Positions 41,021 through 45,866 of a stretch of DNA of 45,866 nucleotides are shown here, piece by piece (the first letter of the stretch is position 1; every line of letters begins with the position of its first letter). The translations under genes were made by a program, and so were the position numbers. The DNA is from JBFEUI01 sp041547565. Lineage in GTDB: Bacteria > Pseudomonadota > Gammaproteobacteria > Thiohalomonadales > Thiohalomonadaceae. The stretch is taken from assembly GCA_041547565.1 (NCBI GenBank), contig JBFEUI010000005.1:1-45866 (forward strand), in the 5' to 3' direction. The notes beneath the pieces are model-generated. The model was not told the DNA's origin. It did no database searches and saw only the letters and a program-made list of their open reading frames with translations.

Positions 41021-43398
41021 GGTACGGGACCCAGCAAACGACTGGTGCCGCTCCCCGGCAGCACACGACACTGGCGCTGAAGATCACCGGCATCGTGTTC
41101 TGGGGACTGATAGTCACGGGTTTCTCACTGGCCTACTTCGTTCTGGATAAATTCGAACAGGATACTCTGGAGCGTGTTGAGATGCTGGCTGACAATGCCG
41201 CACTCACCATGCAGCAGCATACGTTCACGGATCCCGGGCTCTCGGTGGGCCTGATCACTGAAAAGCTGCGCGAGTTGAGCGGTCATGAACAGGTGGCGGG
41301 ATTGCAGCTAAGGTACGACGATAACTTGCTGACCGTGGGCGAGGCGGGGCAGGGTTTTGAGGTGGTTCGCAGCATTGCGCAGCCCTCAGGCGGCAAAGGC
41401 CATGAGTTGAAGATCTATTTCACCGGCGTGGACAGCGCCTTGACCCGGCAGCGCAAGGACCTGTTGATGACCATGGGAGTGGTGTTCCTGCTGTTCGGTT
41501 TTGTTCTGCAGTGGATCCTGCAGCGGGTGCTTACCAAGCCATTCTACAGCATGGTCGGGACGGCACAGGCCATATCAAACGGTGCCGCCAGCGTGCGCTT
41601 CAATCAGTCACGCCAGGATGAGTTTGGCTACCTGGCGAAGTTTATCAATCAGTCGCTCGACTATCTTACCGAGCAGAAAGAGGCACTGTTCCATGAAAAG
41701 GAGATGGCCGAGGTCACGCTCCACTCCATCGGTGATGCGGTGGTGACCACCGATGCCGATGGCACGGTGCAGTATCTCAACCCGATGGCCGAGCATCTTG
41801 TCGGCGTGACATTGGTGCAGGCTCAAGGGCGACCGATAGGGGAGGTGCTGCGAATACACGATGCGGTGAACCGTAAACCTGTCGGGAATCCCGTGATGCA
41901 CTGCCTTGAGCAGGGCGATGTGGTGGATGTCGGCAAGCAGAATCTGCTTCTGCGCCACGACGGTCGCGAAGTTGTGATCAGCGAATCGGCCGCCCCGATC
42001 CGCGATCGCAACGGTCATGTCATCGGCGCCATCATGGTGTTCCAGGATATGACCAAAACACGCCAGCTTGCCCAGCAGCTGACGTTCCAGGCCATGCATG
42101 ACGCCCTGACCGGTCTCTACAACCGGCGTGAATTTGAGAACCAGTTGCAGGCGGTGCTGGATAGCGCCAGGGATGAGGGAACGCATCATGCGCTCTGTTA
42201 CATGGACCTGGATCAGTTCAAGATCGTCAATGATACCTGTGGCCACATCGCCGGAGATGAACTGCTCAGGCAGTTGTGCAAACAGTTGCAGTACAAGGTG
42301 CGGGGTACGGACATCCTTGCCCGGCTCGGTGGTGACGAGCTGGGTGTATTGCTGACCCACTGTGATCTGCAGGAGGCGGAGGTGATTGCCGAAGGCCTGC
42401 GGCAGACGGTCAAGGATTTTCGTTTTGCCTGGGAGGGGCACAGCTTCGACATTCGGGTGAGCATTGGCCTGGTCGAGATAAACGCCCAGAGTGAGAACAT
42501 CACCGCCCTCATGAGCCTGGCGGACATGGCCTGTTATGCGGCCAAGGACAAGGGGCGCAACCGGGTGCACGTCTATCGCCACGGTGACCGCGAGCTGAAT
42601 CAACGCCACGGCGAGATGCGCTGGGTGTCGCGCATCAACCGTTCCATGGAGGATGAGCAGTTTGAAATCTACTATCAACCCATCGTGCCCGTTTCCGGCG
42701 GGGGTGACGGCAGGTTGCATTATGAAATCCTGTTGCGGCTGCGTGATAACGAGGACGGCGTGGTGGCACCGATGGCCTTTATCCCTGCGGCGGAGCGCTA
42801 CAATATCATGCCCAGCCTTGACCGTTGGGTGATTCGCAAGACGCTGGATATGCTGGCCGAAAATAAAGTGGGCGCGGAACAGTGTGTGGTGGGGATAAAC
42901 CTTTCCGGCCATACGCTGGGCAGCCGTACCACCCTTGATTTTATCACCGAGCAGCTGCAGCGCACCGGGGTCGACCCGTCCTGTCTGTGCTTTGAGATCA
43001 CCGAAACCGCGGCCGTGGCGAATCTGAGCAAGGCTGCGCAGTTCATTCATACCCTGAGGGAGCTGGGCTGCAGCTTTGCCCTGGATGACTTTGGCAGCGG
43101 TCTGAGTTCGTTTGGTTACCTCAAGGATATGAAGGTGGATTACCTGAAGATCGACGGCAGCTTTGTGCGTGACATCGTGGATGACCCCATCCACCGTGCG
43201 ATGGTGGAGGCGATCGTCCATGTCGGCCATGTGATGGAGATCGAGACCATTGCCGAGTATGTGGAGAACGAGGCGACCCTGCAGGGGCTGCGCCGCCTTG
43301 GTGTCGATTATGTACAGGGCTACCACCTGGGACGCCCCCGCCCCATGTCGCAGTGGAAGCCGTACAGGCCCGACTCCGGTGCCCTGCTATGGCATTGA
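41017..43398 (+). CDS. Membrane-bound PAS-GGDEF-EAL cyclic-di-GMP protein
   Basis: 793 residues: a membrane helix (about 18-42), a periplasmic sensor (about 43-145), a second helix (about 150-172), a HAMP-like linker (about 175-225), and PAS (about 230-350). Then come GGDEF (about 355-515) and EAL (about 545-785). The GGDEF signature is GGDEL (438-442), with L for F, preceded by an I-site RGTD. The EAL domain keeps EIL (E570), NLSG, EITE, DDFGSG (D690-D691), LKIDGSF and VQGYHLGRP, so phosphodiesterase activity is likely and cyclase activity doubtful. It probably senses a periplasmic or envelope signal. It is coupled to the small membrane protein by a 4-base overlap. Confidence 0.92.
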   Translation: MRYGTQQTTGAAPRQHTTLALKITGIVFWGLIVTGFSLAYFVLDKFEQDTLERVEMLADNAALTMQQHTFTDPGLSVGLITEKLRELSGHEQVAGLQLRYDDNLLTVGEAGQGFEVVRSIAQPSGGKGHELKIYFTGVDSALTRQRKDLLMTMGVVFLLFGFVLQWILQRVLTKPFYSMVGTAQAISNGAASVRFNQSRQDEFGYLAKFINQSLDYLTEQKEALFHEKEMAEVTLHSIGDAVVTTDADGTVQYLNPMAEHLVGVTLVQAQGRPIGEVLRIHDAVNRKPVGNPVMHCLEQGDVVDVGKQNLLLRHDGREVVISESAAPIRDRNGHVIGAIMVFQDMTKTRQLAQQLTFQAMHDALTGLYNRREFENQLQAVLDSARDEGTHHALCYMDLDQFKIVNDTCGHIAGDELLRQLCKQLQYKVRGTDILARLGGDELGVLLTHCDLQEAEVIAEGLRQTVKDFRFAWEGHSFDIRVSIGLVEINAQSENITALMSLADMACYAAKDKGRNRVHVYRHGDRELNQRHGEMRWVSRINRSMEDEQFEIYYQPIVPVSGGGDGRLHYEILLRLRDNEDGVVAPMAFIPAAERYNIMPSLDRWVIRKTLDMLAENKVGAEQCVVGINLSGHTLGSRTTLDFITEQLQRTGVDPSCLCFEITETAAVANLSKAAQFIHTLRELGCSFALDDFGSGLSSFGYLKDMKVDYLKIDGSFVRDIVDDPIHRAMVEAIVHVGHVMEIETIAEYVENEATLQGLRRLGVDYVQGYHLGRPRPMSQWKPYRPDSGALLWH

Positions 43399-43425
43399 AA
43401 GGGCTCAATCGGCGCATGGGGGCCC

Positions 43426-43770
43426 GTGTCAGTGATTGATAGCGCACACTTCAGGAAGTTGTTGCAGCAGCAGCGTGCCGGGTTGTTGCAGGTGGAGGAT
43501 AGCGGCGATGCGGCCGCTGCAACCGTCGAACTGGACCAGAGCCGCGTGGGTCGGCTCTCGCGCATGGATGCGTTGCAGTCCCAGGCCATGTCGCTGGCTT
43601 CGCAGCAACGGCGCCGGCAGAGCCTGCGCCTTATCGATGCGGCGCTTGGACGGATTGAGGAAGGGGAATATGGCTACTGCCTGGAGTGTGGTGAGCAGAT
43701 TCCTGCGGGAAGACTGAATTTTGCCCCTGAAACGGCCTATTGTATTGATTGTGCGGAAAAAAGGGAGTAG
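43426..43770 (+). CDS. DksA/TraR-family C4 zinc-finger protein
   Basis: A 114-residue protein with an N-terminal helical part and the TraR/DksA zinc finger CLECGEQIPAGRLNFAPE...CIDC (CxxC-17-CxxC). It lacks the longer coiled coil of full DksA (151 residues). It therefore resembles the short TraR/YbiI group, which bind RNA polymerase through the secondary channel; direct action here is inferred. The start is GTG 43426. It begins 27 bases after the GGDEF-EAL stop. Confidence 0.88.
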   Translation: MSVIDSAHFRKLLQQQRAGLLQVEDSGDAAAATVELDQSRVGRLSRMDALQSQAMSLASQQRRRQSLRLIDAALGRIEEGEYGYCLECGEQIPAGRLNFAPETAYCIDCAEKRE

Positions 43771-43853
43771 ATAGGGACTTTTGTGGCTGGATGAAGTCTA
43801 AAGTAAGATGAAGACTGATTCCCCAAGCACAGTTGATTGGTGCATTATTTAAT

Positions 43854-43914
43854 TTAACCCGCGCGTGTGGTAGGGTTAATCGCGCTGTCATGACCATCCC
43901 CCTGATACGGTCAT
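43854..43914. promoter_or_regulatory. Two inverted repeats upstream of the diguanylate cyclase gene
   Basis: TTAACCC (43854-43860) and GGGTTAA (43873-43879) are perfect complements 12 bases apart. ATGACC (43890-43895) and GGTCAT (43909-43914) form a second dyad. Both lie 33-93 bases before the start at 43947, where an operator could sit. No protein is implied. Confidence 0.45.
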
Positions 43915-43946
43915 CACGGTAAACAGCGTACTGGACGCCCCCTGAA

Positions 43947-45167
43947 ATGGATAAAAAAGATTACTGCCCCGGTGTCATCCAGAAGCTATTTGGCCGCTTC
44001 TCCTATGACACACGCAACCTGCTGGTACCGTGTAGCCACCCTAAACTGGTGACTTTCTACCGTGCGGCACTGATTATCACCCGGGTGCGGCTGATCGCCA
44101 TCATCTTTGCCGTCCTCACACCCATGTGGATTGCGCTGGACGTGGCCTATTTCCCGGTGCATATCTGGTCCAAGCTGGCGGTGGGGCGTATCGTGGTCAG
44201 CGCCGGGTTTATCGTTCTCTCCATGCTCTACCGGCGCTCGGATAACATCTGGCACGCCTATATCGCACTGGCGACGATGTTTTTTATACCCAGCCTGTTT
44301 TTCCTCTACTCTTACTCCATCTTCGCCGCGGTGGAGGGGGAGATGACGGGGGTGGCGGTCAGCATGGTGACCGGTTACGCCTTTCTGCCCTTCGTCATGG
44401 CAGCGGGTCTGAGCGTATTTCCACTCACCGTGCTGGAGGGTGCAGTGTTCACCCTGCCGGCGCTGTGCGTGGAGATTATCAGCGCCATGAGTGGCGACAA
44501 TGTGCTTATCCATGGCTCACAGCTCGGCCTGGTCTGGCTGTTTGTACTGATCGCCTCGGTTTCGATACTGGCGGGAATGAGCCAGCTTCACTACCTCATT
44601 GAGATCACCCTGAAGTCGGCCCATGACCCCCTTACCGGCGCCTTCAACCGCGCCTCCGGGGAAGAGTTGCTGGAAAAATACTACGAAATGGCCAGACGCA
44701 ACCAGTCACCGCTGTTGCTGCTGTTCATCGACCTGGACAACTTCAAGTCGGTGAATGACCAGTACGGTCACGAACAGGGCGACGAGGTGCTGTTCCGGGC
44801 GGCACGCTCCATTATCCGCTCCACCCGCAAGGAAGACCTGCTGATTCGCTGGGGGGGCGAGGAGTTTCTGCTGGTCATGCCCTATGCGTTTGAAGTCGGC
44901 TACGAAGGATTGCAAAAGCGCCTGTTTGCACACGGCATGGGCGTTCGACCTGACGGCACACCGCTGACCGCCAGCATGGGCATCGCCGAACTGACCAAGG
45001 ACCGTGTTGGCGCCCTGGCGGAACTGGTGGCGATTGCCGATGCGCGCATGTACCGGGCGAAGAACTCGGGCAAAAATTCCATCTGTTACGGGGACGAGGA
45101 TGAATCGATCCAGTCCGGACTGATCAGCCGTCCCCAGCAGATACACAGCTTGAAGCAACAGGCCTGA
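43947..45167 (+). CDS. Membrane-bound diguanylate cyclase
   Basis: A 406-residue protein. The N-terminal 215 residues hold about six membrane helices (RLIAIIFAVLTPMWIALDVAYF, the next near AVGRIVVSAGFIVLSMLY, and others), a MASE-like sensor of unknown ligand. A C-terminal GGDEF domain carries the active signature GGEEF at residues 303-307 and a product-inhibition I-site RKED five residues before it. It should make cyclic-di-GMP. It neighbours a probable phosphodiesterase (41017-43398), forming an opposing pair. Confidence 0.92.
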   Translation: MDKKDYCPGVIQKLFGRFSYDTRNLLVPCSHPKLVTFYRAALIITRVRLIAIIFAVLTPMWIALDVAYFPVHIWSKLAVGRIVVSAGFIVLSMLYRRSDNIWHAYIALATMFFIPSLFFLYSYSIFAAVEGEMTGVAVSMVTGYAFLPFVMAAGLSVFPLTVLEGAVFTLPALCVEIISAMSGDNVLIHGSQLGLVWLFVLIASVSILAGMSQLHYLIEITLKSAHDPLTGAFNRASGEELLEKYYEMARRNQSPLLLLFIDLDNFKSVNDQYGHEQGDEVLFRAARSIIRSTRKEDLLIRWGGEEFLLVMPYAFEVGYEGLQKRLFAHGMGVRPDGTPLTASMGIAELTKDRVGALAELVAIADARMYRAKNSGKNSICYGDEDESIQSGLISRPQQIHSLKQQA

Positions 45168-45201
45168 AGCAGGGCACAGCGGGCCGTGTATACGCCTTGA
45201 G

Positions 45202-45866
45202 CTAGGACTGGCCGTGAAGCCCGTTCGCGGCATCCAGCGTGTTCTGCAGCAGGGTGGCACGGGTCATCGGACCCACACCGCCCGGTACAGGGGTGATCCA
45301 GCCGGCACGCTCCCTGGCGACCTCGTAGTCCACATCACCGACCAGGCGGCCGTCTTCCAGCCTGTTGATGCCCACATCGATAACGGTGGCACCTGGTTTA
45401 ATCCACTCGCCCTTCACCAGCCCTGGTTTACCCACCGCAACCACCACAATGTCGGCCCTTGCCACATGGCCGGGGGTATCCTTGCTGAAGCGGTGACATG
45501 TGGTCACCGTGCAGCCGGCAAGTAGCAGTTCCAGCCCCATCGGGCGGCCGACGATGTTGGAGGCACCGACGATCACCGCGTCCTGACCGCGTATCGGCGC
45601 TCCGGTGCTCTCCAGCAGGGTCATTACGCCGCGGGGTGTGCAGGGGCGCAGTAAGGGCATTCTGAGCGCCAGACGGCCGATATTGTAGGGGTGAAAGCCG
45701 TCCACGTCCTTGTCGGGGTGGATACGCTCCAGCACCTTCTCGCTGTCGATGTGCTCGGGCAGCGGCAGCTGGATGAGGATGCCGTCCACCTGCTCGTCGG
45801 CGTTGAGCCTGTCCACCAGCTCCAGCAGTTCGGCCTCGGTGGTGGTGGCGGGCAGGTCGTGGGAGA
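45202..45866 (-). CDS. folD: Bifunctional methylenetetrahydrofolate dehydrogenase/cyclohydrolase (5' end outside window)
   Basis: Interconverts 5,10-methylene-, methenyl- and 10-formyl-tetrahydrofolate, supplying one-carbon units to purine and methionine synthesis. The frame runs to the window edge; the last readable codons give SHDLPATTTEAELLELVDRL. The signatures DGILIQLPLPEH, KDVDGFHPYNIGRL, PCTPRGVMTLLE, VGASNIVGRPMGLELL and the C-terminal TPVPGGVGPMT are all present. About 60 N-terminal residues, including the catalytic lysine region, are missing. It is convergent with the diguanylate cyclase gene. Confidence 0.96.
   Translation of the reverse strand, partial: SHDLPATTTEAELLELVDRLNADEQVDGILIQLPLPEHIDSEKVLERIHPDKDVDGFHPYNIGRLALRMPLLRPCTPRGVMTLLESTGAPIRGQDAVIVGASNIVGRPMGLELLLAGCTVTTCHRFSKDTPGHVARADIVVVAVGKPGLVKGEWIKPGATVIDVGINRLEDGRLVGDVDYEVARERAGWITPVPGGVGPMTRATLLQNTLDAANGLHGQS

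Noticed and set aside
41608..43326. A 572-codon minus-strand frame opposite the GGDEF-EAL gene
   Set aside because: Antisense shadow of a gene with full domain signatures; its composition is typical of reverse reading of GC-rich codons.
1..45866. CRISPR arrays, tRNA or rRNA genes, intact insertion sequences and phage genes
   Set aside because: No regularly spaced direct repeats, cloverleaf or rRNA sequence, transposase or integrase frame was recognised by reading. The intergenic inverted repeats are irregular and are not CRISPRs.

Overview
The window is a chromosomal segment from a Gammaproteobacterium with fairly high GC. This is inferred from gene order and protein signatures, not from a marker-gene search. 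The runs leuC-leuD-leuB-asd-fimV-truA-trpF and accD-folC-dedD-cvpA-purF-metZ are a conserved backbone familiar from Pseudomonas and from free-living sulfur-oxidising gammaproteobacteria. fimV, lpxH and hemN fit the same picture. No rRNA, tRNA, CRISPR array or intact insertion sequence was recognised.

Layout. 1-3830: the end of hemN (cut by the window edge), aroC and an MFS transporter. 3831-9815: an accessory island with two uncharacterised envelope proteins separated by a strong hairpin, a small membrane protein, a MocR/PdxR-type regulator and an AT-rich orphan lipoprotein. 9862-12721 (minus strand): an unknown gene followed by a tightly packed SOS cassette of lexA, a Y-family DNA polymerase and a short SRAP (YedK/HMCES-like) protein, with putative LexA operators directly before lexA. 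12757-18469: a LysR regulator divergent from leuCDB and asd. 18736-30242: fimV, truA, trpFBA, accD, folC, dedD, cvpA and purF, all on the plus strand. 30243-31740: metZ behind a leader that matches a SAM-II riboswitch with a terminator/antiterminator switch. 31825-36886: a truncated VOC gene, an unknown membrane protein, a glycerate kinase, DUF1853 and DUF455 proteins, a secreted protein and a cupin. 36976-38853 (minus): lpxH, ppiB and a secreted ppiA-type isomerase. 39026-45167: cysS, then a small membrane protein, a GGDEF-EAL protein, a DksA/TraR-type zinc-finger protein and a diguanylate cyclase. 45202-45866 (minus): folD, cut by the window end.

The genes mostly serve biosynthesis: chorismate to tryptophan, leucine, the aspartate family including methionine, purines, folate, fatty acids, haem and lipid A. 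On top of this sit an SOS translesion/repair cassette and a cyclic-di-GMP pair.

The most notable non-coding signals are the SAM-II-like switch before metZ, a GAAC-N7-GAAC LexA-type box before lexA (a spacing best known from Alphaproteobacteria), and several families of imperfect inverted repeats that fill intergenic gaps, four copies of one family lying between hemN and asd.
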